64,000 nucleotides of DNA from Mycobacterium sp. 236(2023) (lineage in GTDB: Bacteria; Actinomycetota; Actinomycetes; Mycobacteriales; Mycobacteriaceae): the NCBI RefSeq assembly GCF_029623955.1, contig NZ_JARSBP010000002.1, positions 124,001 through 188,000 of the forward strand, in the 5' to 3' direction. Below the pieces are notes generated by a model. That model made no database searches. It worked only from the letters and a program-made list of their open reading frames with translations, and was not told where the DNA came from. Position numbers and translations under genes: made by a program. Every line of letters begins with the position of its first letter. Positions within the stretch are counted from its first letter, which is position 1. Positions 38,238 through 46,617 of this stretch are shown here, piece by piece.

Positions 38238-38385
38238 TGGACCCGTCCCTCCCTCGTGGATTGTTGCTTGGGTCCATCTTGGTCGCACGCGGTCGGGACG
38301 GCCAAACCACCCTGGCGATTTGTATTGGGGGACCGTCCTCGTTGTATCCTGCTGTGCGCGCTGTGCGATGCACATGCAGCATCCC

Positions 38386-38468
38386 GGCAGGTTGCCCGAG
38401 CGGCCAATGGGAGCGGACTGTAAATCCGTCGGCTAACGCCTACACAGGTTCGAATCCTGTACCTGCCA
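38386..38468 (+). tRNA. tRNA-Tyr (GTA anticodon)
   Basis: An 83-base class II tRNA. The acceptor GGCAGGT pairs with ACCTGCC, followed by discriminator A at 38468. The anticodon loop reads CTGTAAA with GTA, a long variable arm follows, and the T arm contains GGTTCGAATCC. The CCA end is not encoded. A TATCCT at 38345-38350 could be its -10 element. Confidence 0.96.
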
Positions 38469-38474
38469 CACGAA

Positions 38475-38500
38475 TCAGGCCCCCTTTCGAGGGGGCCTGA
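38475..38500 (+). terminator. Intrinsic terminator after tRNA-Tyr
   Basis: TCAGGCCCCC and GGGGGCCTGA form a perfect 10-base stem with a TTTCGA loop, six bases after the tRNA. There is no U-tract. It also faces the 3' end of the CsbD gene on the other strand. Confidence 0.8.
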
Positions 38501-38519
38501 TGCGTTGGAGCCGGCGGAC

Positions 38520-38696
38520 TCAGTTGCCCTTGAGGGCGTCCTTGACCTTCTCGCCGGCATCCTTGAGGCTTGACTTCGCCTGATCGAGCTTGCCTTCGTT
38601 CTTGGTGCTGTCATCGCCGGTGGCCCTGCCGAGTCCCTCTTTGGCCTTGCCTGCGAGGTCGTCGATCTTGTTGCTTGCCTTGTCTCCTGCGCCCAT
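38520..38696 (-). CDS. CsbD-family stress protein
   Basis: A 58-residue, very hydrophilic lysine/alanine/aspartate protein. It begins MGAGDKASNKIDDLAGKAKE and ends KVKDALKGN, with the CsbD pattern K-x-DDLAGKAKEGLGRATGDD. AGAAGGAG precedes ATG 38696. CsbD-like proteins are general stress proteins of unknown mechanism, often sigma-factor controlled. The strong hairpin at 38819-38875 lies between it and the upstream lipoprotein gene. Confidence 0.85.
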   Translation of the reverse strand: MGAGDKASNKIDDLAGKAKEGLGRATGDDSTKNEGKLDQAKSSLKDAGEKVKDALKGN

Positions 38697-38818
38697 GGTG
38701 TGGCTCCTTCTCTGAGCTTTGGCGATCCGGACTCAGGGTTGAGCCCGCAGGGCTACCGGTTACCTTTTGCGCCAGGAATCGAAACAACTTGTCGGTGGCG
38801 TGTTGTAAAACGAAGAGG

Positions 38819-38875
38819 GCGGAGCCCCCGTCGCATCACGCTGGTTGCTCAACGGTCATGCGGTGGGGGCTCCGC
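38819..38875. terminator. Strong hairpin between the lipoprotein and CsbD genes
   Basis: GCGGAGCCCCC at 38819-38829 pairs with GGGGGCTCCGC at 38865-38875. After a two-base GT/GT mismatch, CGCAT pairs with ATGCG, leaving an interior of about 20 bases. It lies downstream of the minus-strand lipoprotein gene and upstream of CsbD, so it probably ends the former transcript; a structured leader for CsbD is an alternative. Confidence 0.6.
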
Positions 38876-38920
38876 TCCACTGGACATGCCCGTTGGGTGC
38901 ACGCCCGAAACGACCCCCCG

Positions 38921-39685
38921 TCATTCGGTGGGGACGGGGGACAGCGGCTGGCCCTCCTCGGCGGCCCACACCGTGTCGATACAGAACTTGTTGCCGATCG
39001 GAACCTCCGCCGGCGGCGAGAAGTGCTGCCAGTAGGCGTGCTCACTGAGCAGACCCACCGTGCCGAGTCTGACCTCCTCCTCCACTCCGGGGACGCGGAC
39101 GGTGACGGATCCGTCTTCGACGTCCATCTCGAAGCGGTACGTGCCGTTCACCGCCAGCGGTGGATTGAATGTGCCGCGGGCAACGGGCTGGGGAGTGGCA
39201 CTGTCCCTGAACCTGCGGACCTCCCACGTAGTCGGCGACGCCGTGAGTTGTACCTGGTTCTGGTCCAGGCTGCCGTCGGCGGCGATGCCCATGATCAGGG
39301 TCTCGTCGCCGCCCTCCCCGACTCTCGTCCAGCGCCCTTCGGCGCCGATCCGACGAACGGTGCCGCGAAGGATCTGCACCGCGTAGGTGTTGCTGTCGTC
39401 GGATGACACATAGTGTCCGTCGCGAATCAAAGCACCCCTCGAAACCGGGGCGAGGGGTTTGCCGGCCGGGGCCGCCTGCAGCTCCCAGTCCTCGTCGAGT
39501 CCCTGGTCGGTGTCCGGGCGTTCGAAATCGTCGACGAACGATGCTCCGGCAGCCAGGGGCGGAGGCGGTGGAGCGACGGGAGGTGGTGGTGTGTAACGAG
39601 ATTCGTATGGCGGCGGCTCATGGGCGCAGCCGCTGAGCACCGTCATCAGCACCGCGGCAGCAAGAAGCCGCTTCTTCCCCTCCAT
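38921..39685 (-). CDS. Lipoprotein with concanavalin-like fold pattern
   Basis: A 254-residue exported lipoprotein with lipobox VLSGC and C20 as the lipid site. A proline-rich spacer (about 24-45) follows, then a beta-rich domain starting FVDDFERPD and containing GLDEDWEL, TYAVQILRGTVRRI and YRFEMDVEDGSVTVRV, similar in layout to concanavalin-like (LamG/DUF1080-type) domains. No catalytic residues can be identified. It may bind a polysaccharide or the cell wall. Confidence 0.72.
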   Translation of the reverse strand: MEGKKRLLAAAVLMTVLSGCAHEPPPYESRYTPPPPVAPPPPPLAAGASFVDDFERPDTDQGLDEDWELQAAPAGKPLAPVSRGALIRDGHYVSSDDSNTYAVQILRGTVRRIGAEGRWTRVGEGGDETLIMGIAADGSLDQNQVQLTASPTTWEVRRFRDSATPQPVARGTFNPPLAVNGTYRFEMDVEDGSVTVRVPGVEEEVRLGTVGLLSEHAYWQHFSPPAEVPIGNKFCIDTVWAAEEGQPLSPVPTE

Positions 39686-39834
39686 GCAGGCAGAGTCTAG
39701 TCACCTTTTCCTTTGCGCAGGCTGATTGTGCCAATACAGTCTGTCGCGACCTCGAGCTTTCCGGCGACCGCCGCGGTCAGGTAGCTGAACACCGGTCGGG
39801 AATAGGCATACGGCTTCTGGAGGTAGTAACGGTC

Positions 39835-40260
39835 ATGGACAAAGCAGCGTTCGACGAGATGAACCGCGGAGTGGTCGGCGAGTTCCGCGCCAACGGGGGA
39901 AAGGCGGGCGGCATCTTCGAAGGCAAGTTGCTCGTGCTCGTTCACCACACCGGCGCCAAGTCCGGCATCGAGCGCATCGCGCCGCTGGTCGCCCTGGAAG
40001 ACGATGGGCGCACCTACATTTTCGCCAGCAAGGGCGGCGCGGATACCCATCCCGACTGGTACCACAACATCGTCGCCAACCCCGGCATCACCGTTGAGAT
40101 CGGCACCGAGACCTATCCGGCGACGGCGCGAATCCTCTCCGGCGCCGAGCGCGACGAGATCTACGCCAAGCAGGTCGCCGTCGAGCCGCAGTTCGGCGAA
40201 TACCAGGCCAAGACCGAGCGTGTCATCCCCGTTGTCGAATTGGTCAGGGCGGCAGGCTGA
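39835..40260 (+). CDS. F420H2-dependent nitroreductase-like protein (Ddn family)
   Basis: A 141-residue split-barrel protein of the deazaflavin (F420)-dependent nitroreductase family. Typical blocks are LLVLVHHTGAKSG, IERIAPLVAL, and the SKGGADTHPDWYHNIVANP segment that contacts F420. Members reduce quinones, coumarins, aflatoxin-like enones or nitro drugs with F420H2; the physiological partner here is unknown. The gene ends seven bases before the convergent propeller gene. Confidence 0.88.
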   Translation: MDKAAFDEMNRGVVGEFRANGGKAGGIFEGKLLVLVHHTGAKSGIERIAPLVALEDDGRTYIFASKGGADTHPDWYHNIVANPGITVEIGTETYPATARILSGAERDEIYAKQVAVEPQFGEYQAKTERVIPVVELVRAAG

Positions 40261-40267
40261 CTCGACG

Positions 40268-42052
40268 TCAGACGTCGATGTCGCCCAGCTCGATGCGAAC
40301 GAGCGAACCCGGCTGGTAGAGCAGCTGATAGAGCGCGCCGTCGGGGCCCTCGGACAGGACGACGGTCGCTCCGGCCTCGGGATCGAAGGTTTGCACGTCG
40401 GTGCATGCCGAGTAGTTCGGGGTGCACGTCAGCACGTTGATCCAGCCCTTGACCAGGTCGGCGATGAACACCCTGCCCTGGTGGACGGTCACCGATGTGA
40501 TGGCGGCTCCGCCGTCGCGAGCGTAGGTGAAGATCGGGTCCACCTTGCCCGCGCAGCTGCTGGTGCAGAGGCCCTCCGAGCTCGGCCAGCCGTAGTTGCC
40601 GCCGGCGACTACCTTGTTGACCTCTTCGAACGCCGCGTTGCCCACGTCGGCGACCAGTAGCTCGCCGGTCGGGGTGAACGTCAACCGAAACGGGTTGCGC
40701 AGGCCGTAGGCGTAGATCGCGGTGCGCGAACCGTTGATCAGCGGGTTGTCGGTCGGGACGCTGCCGTCGGTGTTGAGTCGCAGGATCTTTCCGTGGATGT
40801 TGTCGGTCAGGTCCTGGGCGTTGCTGCCCGTGGCGTTGTCGCCGACGCCCCAGTACAGCTTGCCGTCGGGCCCGAAATCGAGGGCGCCGCCGTGGTGGTT
40901 GGGCGCGGCCGTCATGTTCGACTCGATCAGAACCCGGTCGAACGTTGCGGTGTTGCCGTTGACGACGAAGCGCGACAACGTATTTCGGGTCGTCGCGGCA
41001 GCGACGTAGGCGACGTAGATACGGCCGTTGGTTTCGAAAGCCGGGTCGACGGCCAGGCCGGCGATGCCACGTTCGACTTCCGTCCGCACCGACAGCGTGA
41101 TGAGCGGATCGGTGCGCAGCACCCCGTCCTCGACGACGCGGATCGCGCCGGCCTTCTCGGCGAAGAGGATTCGTCCGTCGGGCAGGAACTTGAAGTCGAC
41201 CGGCGAGCTCAGTCCCTCGACGACCGTCGCGCGCTCGTGCCCGATGAACACTGTCTTGGTGTCCCGGTGGCCGCTGCTGCCGAGCAGGCCGAAGGTGAAC
41301 AGATTGAGCAGTCCGGCGGCCCCGTGGATGTGGAAGCCGTCGCGGGCGTCGCTGATGGTCACCTGGAAACTGTCGGTTCCGGCGTAGTCCTCGCCAGGTG
41401 TGTAGACGAAGGTGCCGTCGGAGCCGATGGCGACGGATCCGTGCTCGGGCCGGGTCGCGGTGTAGGTCAGGCGGGTCGAGTCGGGGTCTTCGGGGTGAAG
41501 GTTTCCGACGACGTTGCCCTCGATGACGGCGTACTCGGCCGGGTTGGGGTCGATGGTGGGCGTCTTGTTGTTGAACAGCTTCTCGAAGAAGCTCGGCTCC
41601 TCGGCTTCGGCGTCGGCTTCGACCGCGGCGAGCGCCTGAACAGGCTCAGGGTCTTCCTCGACCGCAGGTGCCGCGTCGTCGTCAGCTGACTCGGTATCAT
41701 CGGATTCCGTTCCGGTGGAATCGGATTCGTCCGCGTCGGAATCGCCGGCTTCCTCCGAGGAATCGTCGGCCGACGTGGACTCGGATTCCGATTCGCTCTT
41801 CGACGACGGGCTGGCCGTCGACGCTTTTGTCGCCCGGGTCGACGTGTCGGACGACGAATCCGAACTTGACGACGAATCCGAACTTGACGACGCGCTGCTC
41901 GAGTCGGACGCCTCCGCCGACGCGACGGCCGTTCCTGTCAGCATCGCGGCGCCCACCCCCAGGGCGAATGCCAGGCCGCCGACACGTCCGACGTAGCGGG
42001 CGTATCCGCTCGACGTCCGGTCAGTCCTTGCGATGGCCGGTGTTCCCCCCAT
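40268..42052 (-). CDS. Secreted sorbosone-dehydrogenase-like beta-propeller with acidic linker and cadherin-like module
   Basis: A 594-residue exported protein. It has a twin-basic start and hydrophobic signal (about 1-47), a serine/aspartate/glutamate-rich linker (about 48-155), FFEKLFNNKTPT, a cadherin/VCBS-like domain (about 165-265), then a six-bladed quinoprotein glucose/sorbosone dehydrogenase-type propeller (about 270-590). Propeller landmarks are FLPDGRILFAEKAG, GGALDFGPDGKLYWGVGD and YGLRNPFRLTF. Such propellers oxidise sugars with PQQ, but some are non-catalytic. GGAGG precedes ATG 42052. It shares its N-terminal architecture with the GH16-like protein. Confidence 0.85.
   Translation of the reverse strand: MGGTPAIARTDRTSSGYARYVGRVGGLAFALGVGAAMLTGTAVASAEASDSSSASSSSDSSSSSDSSSDTSTRATKASTASPSSKSESESESTSADDSSEEAGDSDADESDSTGTESDDTESADDDAAPAVEEDPEPVQALAAVEADAEAEEPSFFEKLFNNKTPTIDPNPAEYAVIEGNVVGNLHPEDPDSTRLTYTATRPEHGSVAIGSDGTFVYTPGEDYAGTDSFQVTISDARDGFHIHGAAGLLNLFTFGLLGSSGHRDTKTVFIGHERATVVEGLSSPVDFKFLPDGRILFAEKAGAIRVVEDGVLRTDPLITLSVRTEVERGIAGLAVDPAFETNGRIYVAYVAAATTRNTLSRFVVNGNTATFDRVLIESNMTAAPNHHGGALDFGPDGKLYWGVGDNATGSNAQDLTDNIHGKILRLNTDGSVPTDNPLINGSRTAIYAYGLRNPFRLTFTPTGELLVADVGNAAFEEVNKVVAGGNYGWPSSEGLCTSSCAGKVDPIFTYARDGGAAITSVTVHQGRVFIADLVKGWINVLTCTPNYSACTDVQTFDPEAGATVVLSEGPDGALYQLLYQPGSLVRIELGDIDV
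41850..41885. repeat. Two exact tandem copies of an 18-base unit
   Basis: The unit GACGACGAATCCGAACTT occurs twice head to tail at 41850-41867 and 41868-41885, inside the serine/aspartate-rich linker of the propeller protein. It encodes part of the DSSSDS repeats on the minus strand and is a likely site of length variation. Confidence 0.75.
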
Positions 42053-42372
42053 GTCGCCTCCTTGCGATCAATGCCAACGGCTAGGGGCAAACTCTAGGCC
42101 CCGGGGTTTGCCGAGCCAAGAGTTTTCCCAGGAAAGGTCAGCATTCCGTAATGGCTGAGCGTCGGCTGCCGGCTACTGCCGCAAAGTTTCTCGGAGGACG
42201 TTCGGATAGCTGTGCAGAGCCCGGGGCGGGAGAAGGCCCCGCGTGTTCGGGCCGTTTGCCGCAATGCGCGGTTTCCTGCCAGCTGCCGAGACTGAACTTG
42301 AGCAGGGAAAGCGCGAGTGGGGACCTGCTGGAACTCCGTTTCGGCGGCAGGCCGGCCTCGCACGATCCGCAG
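42053..42372. other. 320-base intergenic region with a dyad
   Basis: I see no convincing gene here on either strand. GGCAAAC at 42086-42092 and GTTTGCC at 42106-42112 form an inverted repeat 34 bases before the propeller gene start and could be an operator. The rest has no clear structure. Confidence 0.4.
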
Positions 42373-43287
42373 TTACAACCAGCTGTCGGGTTGGGTGCCG
42401 TCGACGTCGGTGAATCCGTACTCGTGGGCGAGCTGTGCCGACGTCACCGACGCCTGATTCCAGCGGGCCCGATCGGCGTCGGCGGCCAGCGCGGCGATGG
42501 CGCGGCCGACGTATCGCGGCGATTCCGAATCTGCGAATGCCCGAGGGGCGCTGGGCCCGTCGGTGCGATCGGGGTCCAGCGCGTGTCGCCAGTTGTCTTC
42601 GGTGACACCGTAGTTGTCGAGCATCATCTCCGAGCGCAGCCAACCGGGAGTGATGGCGACGGCGGTGCCGACGTGCGGTTCGAGCTCGTGCCCGAGGTCG
42701 AACGCCAGCCGGTTGACCGCCGACTTCGCCAATCCGTAGTAGGCCGAGATGCGGTAGCGCGACGCGTTGTATTCGGCGGTGCCGTCGGTGATCTCGACAT
42801 GCAAACCGCCGGGGCGTGCGATCAGCAGCGGTAGCAGGTGGTGGGCGGTGATCAGATGTGTCTCGACGGCAAGCCGAACGATGCGCAATCCGTCGTCGAG
42901 GTCGAGGTCCCAGATCGGGGTGTTCCATTGCGGTGGCGAACCTTTGAGCTTTTCCGCGCCCCAGATGTCGTTCACCAGGATGTCGATGCGGCCGTGCTCG
43001 GCGCGGATCTGCGCCGCCAGGGCCGCTACCTGGCTGGGCTCCAGGTGGTCGACCTGGACTGCGATACCCGTGCCGCCGAGTTCGGTCACCAGGGCTGCGC
43101 TCTCCTCGATCGTCTCGGGACGGTCGTAGTCGGAGTCTCCGCCGGTGACGCTGCTGCGGCCGGTGCAGATCACGGTCGCGCCCGCCTCGCCGAGTGCGGC
43201 GGCGATACCGCGCCCGGCACCGCGGGTGGCACCGGCGACGACCGCGATCCGGTCGCGGAGTGCGCGAGGATCAGGCTGCCAGTCCAT
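42373..43287 (-). CDS. Short-chain dehydrogenase/reductase (NDIWG type)
   Basis: A 304-residue SDR. Cofactor motif GATRGAGRG (about 19-27), catalytic Y-x3-K in YYGLAKSAV, and the unusual NDIWGAE where classical SDRs have NNAG, which defines a known actinobacterial SDR subgroup. A C-terminal extension of about 60 residues ends DGTQPDSWL. Start ATG 43287 is chosen because the upstream frame enters the divergent SDR promoter. Substrate unknown. Confidence 0.85.
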   Translation of the reverse strand: MDWQPDPRALRDRIAVVAGATRGAGRGIAAALGEAGATVICTGRSSVTGGDSDYDRPETIEESAALVTELGGTGIAVQVDHLEPSQVAALAAQIRAEHGRIDILVNDIWGAEKLKGSPPQWNTPIWDLDLDDGLRIVRLAVETHLITAHHLLPLLIARPGGLHVEITDGTAEYNASRYRISAYYGLAKSAVNRLAFDLGHELEPHVGTAVAITPGWLRSEMMLDNYGVTEDNWRHALDPDRTDGPSAPRAFADSESPRYVGRAIAALAADADRARWNQASVTSAQLAHEYGFTDVDGTQPDSWL

Positions 43288-43390
43288 GCCTCCATGATCT
43301 ACCGCGTGCCGATCGAGGTCGAGACGATCGCGAAGCAATCCCGGACGCCACAGCATTGATAGCCCACCCGGCCGCACATAGCTTTTGGCC

Positions 43391-44128
43391 TTGACCACAG
43401 TGATGATCACCGGTTGCTCCTCGGGCTACGGCCTGGCAACCGCGCAACGATTCCTCGACGAAGGCTGGAATGTCGTTGCCACCATGCGAACTCCCCGCGA
43501 TGGGCTGTTCGTCCCATCGGACCGGCTTCGGGTTCTGCGGCTGGACGTGACGGATCCCGCGAGCATCGCCGAAGCGGTCGAGGCCGCAGGACCGATCGAT
43601 GTCCTCGTCAACAATGCCGGGATCGGTGCGGTCGGCGCGTTCGAGGCGACGCCGATGTCGACGACGCGAGAGCTGTTCGAAACCAACACATTCGGGGTGA
43701 TGGCGGTGACGCAGGCGGTGGTGCCACAGATGCGGCTGCGTCGCTCGGGTGTCATCGTCAACGTCACCTCGAGCGCGACGTTGGCAGCCATGCCGTTGGC
43801 CGCGGTGTACACCGCGAGCAAGTCCGCGATCGAAGGGTTCACGGGGTCGTTGGCCCTGGAACTCGGCTTCTTTGGGGTGCGGGCCAAACTCGTCGAACCC
43901 GGCTACGGCCCCGGCACGCAGTTCACCAGCAACGGCGTGGAACGGATGGCAGGGTTGATCCCACAGGAGTACCAGGCTTTCGCGGCACCCATCTTCGAGG
44001 AATTCGGGACACCGGGAGCGGTGACCACGCCGGGCGACGTCGCCGACGTCGTCTTCGAGGCGGCCACCGACACGTCGGACCGGCTCAGATACGCCGCCGG
44101 TGCGGACGCGGTGGCGCTGGCACGATGA
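43391..44128 (+). CDS. Short-chain dehydrogenase/reductase
   Basis: A classical SDR of about 245 residues. TGCSSGYG is the cofactor motif, NNAGIGAVG follows, and YTASKSA holds the catalytic Y-x3-K. Possible starts are TTG 43385, TTG 43391, GTG 43400 and ATG 43403; 43391 gives MTTVMITG, usual for the family, but this is not settled. It is followed 29 bases later by an AraC-type regulator in the same direction, which is a likely controller. Confidence 0.82.
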   Translation: MTTVMITGCSSGYGLATAQRFLDEGWNVVATMRTPRDGLFVPSDRLRVLRLDVTDPASIAEAVEAAGPIDVLVNNAGIGAVGAFEATPMSTTRELFETNTFGVMAVTQAVVPQMRLRRSGVIVNVTSSATLAAMPLAAVYTASKSAIEGFTGSLALELGFFGVRAKLVEPGYGPGTQFTSNGVERMAGLIPQEYQAFAAPIFEEFGTPGAVTTPGDVADVVFEAATDTSDRLRYAAGADAVALAR

Positions 44129-44157
44129 CCTGACCGACTACGGCTAGCGTCTGCCGT

Positions 44158-45111
44158 GTGGGCGGCGCGGGACCGATGGAAGAGCTGATGGCCTTGCTGC
44201 GTCCCGAAGCGGTCCTGTCGAAGGTCATCACCGGCGGCGGGCAGTGGAGCGTCCGCAAGCCCCGCTACGGCGATCCCGCGTTCTGCCTGATGCTGGAGGG
44301 CACGTGCGTGCTCGACGCCGACGGGCTGGAAGCGCTGGAACTGCGCCAGGGCGACTTTCTGCTCCTTCCCGCGATGCCGGAGTTCACCCTCAGCGGGACC
44401 CGCGACGTCGCGCCGGTGTTCACCGCGCTCGACCCGGCCCGGCATACCCGTCACGGGCAGGTGTCCGAGCCCGTCACGATGCGGATGCTCGGCGGGTATT
44501 TCCGGTTCGATCCCGCCAACGCGGCCCTGCTGGTGGCGCTGTTGCCGCCCGTCGTCCACGTCCGCAGCGACGAACCGGGCGCCGCGCGGCTGAGCAGGCT
44601 GGTAGAACTCATCGCCGAGGAGGCCGACGGTGACGGCGCAGCCCGCGACGTGATCCTGCAGCGGCTCGTCGAGGTGCTGTTGATCGAGGCGGCCCGCCTG
44701 CACGCCGACCTCGATCTCGGCGGCGCGCAGCGCGGACTGATCGCCGGCCTGACCGATCCCGTGCTCGCGCCTGCCCTGCGGGCGCTGCACGCCGACGTGT
44801 CCCGAGGCTGGACTGTCGAGGGCCTCGCCCGCGTTGCCGCGGTGTCCCGCGCCGTGTTCGCTCAAAGATTCACGCGCACAATGGGAATGCCGCCGATGCA
44901 GTATCTGCTGGAGTGGCGGGTGGCGCTCGCGAAGGACGTGCTGCGCGCCGAACAGTTGTCGGTCGCTGCTGTGGCGCAGCGTGTCGGGTATCAGTCGGCG
45001 AATGCGTTCACGACGGCGTTCATCCGGGTTGCGGGTTGCTCGCCGACGGAGTTCGCCCGGTCACACCGACGGGACGTGGCCCTCGCGGGCAGGGATGGTG
45101 CCGTCCAGTAG
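44158..45111 (+). CDS. AraC-family regulator with cupin domain
   Basis: A 317-residue regulator. The N-terminal cupin-type sensing domain (about 1-180) has PAFCLMLEGTCVLDADG and QGDFLLLPAMPEF. The C-terminal AraC HTH pair (about 215-305) has WTVEGLARVAAVSRAVFAQRF and LSVAAVAQRVGYQSANAFTTAF. Members often repress or activate a neighbouring SDR or oxidoreductase gene, which fits the SDR just upstream. GTG 44158 start. Confidence 0.87.
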   Translation: MGGAGPMEELMALLRPEAVLSKVITGGGQWSVRKPRYGDPAFCLMLEGTCVLDADGLEALELRQGDFLLLPAMPEFTLSGTRDVAPVFTALDPARHTRHGQVSEPVTMRMLGGYFRFDPANAALLVALLPPVVHVRSDEPGAARLSRLVELIAEEADGDGAARDVILQRLVEVLLIEAARLHADLDLGGAQRGLIAGLTDPVLAPALRALHADVSRGWTVEGLARVAAVSRAVFAQRFTRTMGMPPMQYLLEWRVALAKDVLRAEQLSVAAVAQRVGYQSANAFTTAFIRVAGCSPTEFARSHRRDVALAGRDGAVQ

Positions 45112-45205
45112 CCCGCGATAGACGGTGTCGAGATGTGGTGTTTGTTACTTCCAGCAGCGGCGATCATCGCGGGGCGGGACCATCGAAGCAGCGGAAGGAG
45201 CAGCC

Positions 45206-45364
45206 ATGACGGAGTGCCGCAGGTGCGGAGCGAAACGACCATCGTGGCTGGGTGAGCCGCATCGCTGCGTCGGGGATGCAAATCTGTCGTGGCTGACGTT
45301 CCACCAGATGACGGCGCATGCGGCCATGGCATGGCGGCGCAGACTGCTCGACGGACCGTCCTGA
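45206..45364 (+). CDS. Small zinc-ribbon-like protein
   Basis: A 52-residue protein with C-x2-C near the N-terminus (MTECRRCGAK) and H-x-C about fifteen residues later (EPHRCVG), a probable zinc-binding knuckle. A helical tryptophan-rich tail (AMAWRRRLLDG) follows. GGAAGGAG lies at good distance before ATG 45206. No family is recognised. Upstream in-frame codons lack a start with a ribosome site. Confidence 0.55.
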   Translation: MTECRRCGAKRPSWLGEPHRCVGDANLSWLTFHQMTAHAAMAWRRRLLDGPS

Positions 45365-45443
45365 GGCGACGGGCCATCGGCTGTGCTGGGGCGAAGGGTC
45401 GCGGTAGTGTCGAGGGCTAGTCGCTGGAGATTGGTAGCAATTC

Positions 45444-46610
45444 ATGGACCTCGTGCTCGGTTTGTCGATGACGTCGTCATCGGTGCGCTGGGTCGTCGTC
45501 GACGGTGCTGCGGGCGACGAGACGCTGACCGTGGACCGGGGCTCGCTCCCGCTGGACGAGGGCTTCGACGCGGACGGTCTGCTCGGCGGGCTGCTCGATC
45601 GGTCCACTCCGCGGCGCATCGACGCGATCGGGTTGACCTGGACCACCGATGCGGAGCACACAGCGAGCGCAGTATGGCAGGCCCTCACCGATCGTCAGGT
45701 CGACAACGTCATCGCCGTCTCTGAGGTGGAGGCCGCCGAGGCGCTGGCCTTCGGCATCGCGGACATCGCCGGCTGCGAGCGACTCGTGGTCTGCGTCGCG
45801 GAGCCTGGCGGTTCGGTCGTCGCGGCCGTGACTCCCGACGGGGTTACCGCCGATCAGGTCGACAACTCCGCTCTCACCGACGTGGAGGGATTCGCACCCG
45901 ACGCGGTCTTCGTCCTCGGTTCGGGTGATGTCGCCGGTGTGGTGTCCGAGTTGGAACAGCGCCTGCAGGTGCCCGTGATCTCCGCCGACGAGAGTGAACT
46001 GGCTCTGGCCAGGGGTGCCGCGCTGGCATCGGCGTCGGCGGTGTCGCTCCTCGATGCCCAAGAGGCCCCGGCCCGGCGCCGACTGAGCCGCACGGCAACG
46101 CTGGCGTCGGTGCTGGCCGCGGCGGTCGTGACGTTCGTCGTCTCGCTGTCGGTGGCGTTGGGCATGACGCTGACGCCTGAGCCTCCCGCGTCACAGATGG
46201 CGCGGTCGGTCACCGAGCCGGCTCCTGAGCCTGTGGTGGCGCCGAATCCCAAGCCGACGCCGGTGAAGGCCGCCCCTCCAGAAGTGGCGTCGCCGCCCGC
46301 TCCTGCCCCGGAAGCTGTGCCTGTCGCGATCGAGGTGCCTGTCCCCGAGGCCCCGGCTCCGGTCTACGAGGAGCCGCTCGCGCCGGCGCCGATCCTGCCG
46401 CCCGCCCCGGAGTACGTGCCTCCGCCCCCGCCTGCCAACTATCTGCCCCCGGCTCCGGCGGCCCCGGCCTTCGTGCCGCCGCCCGCCGCCCCGCCCGCGC
46501 AGGTCGTTCCGCAGCAGCCGGTGCAGCAGCCGCGCCTGCGTGACCGCATCATCGAGCGCATCCCGATCATCAACCGGTTCCACGAGCCGCAGTACGGCTA
46601 CACGCCCTAG
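45444..46610 (+). CDS. DUF7159-type membrane protein with actin-like domain and proline-rich tail
   Basis: A 388-residue protein. The N-terminal 190 residues read like an RNase-H/actin-like fold without clear catalytic residues (LVLGLSMTSSSVRWVVVDG, AIGLTWTTDA, DAVFVLGSGDVAGVV). A membrane helix at about 220-244 is followed by an extracytoplasmic proline/alanine/valine-rich region (about 250-370) and a basic end, RDRIIERIPIINRFHEPQ. This layout is specific to mycobacteria; no function is known. It could couple a cytoplasmic partner to the cell wall. Confidence 0.72.
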   Translation: MDLVLGLSMTSSSVRWVVVDGAAGDETLTVDRGSLPLDEGFDADGLLGGLLDRSTPRRIDAIGLTWTTDAEHTASAVWQALTDRQVDNVIAVSEVEAAEALAFGIADIAGCERLVVCVAEPGGSVVAAVTPDGVTADQVDNSALTDVEGFAPDAVFVLGSGDVAGVVSELEQRLQVPVISADESELALARGAALASASAVSLLDAQEAPARRRLSRTATLASVLAAAVVTFVVSLSVALGMTLTPEPPASQMARSVTEPAPEPVVAPNPKPTPVKAAPPEVASPPAPAPEAVPVAIEVPVPEAPAPVYEEPLAPAPILPPAPEYVPPPPPANYLPPAPAAPAFVPPPAAPPAQVVPQQPVQQPRLRDRIIERIPIINRFHEPQYGYTP

Positions 46611-46617
46611 CCTCTTA

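Noticed and set aside
38386..38500. tRNA-Tyr as an integration site for a genomic island
   Set aside because: No integrase and no second copy of the tRNA 3' end are seen nearby; the flanking genes follow the conserved mycobacterial order.
42151..42834. Plus-strand frame starting in the intergenic region and running over the SDR gene
   Set aside because: Most of it is antisense to the SDR, and the intergenic part has no protein-like pattern or convincing ribosome site.
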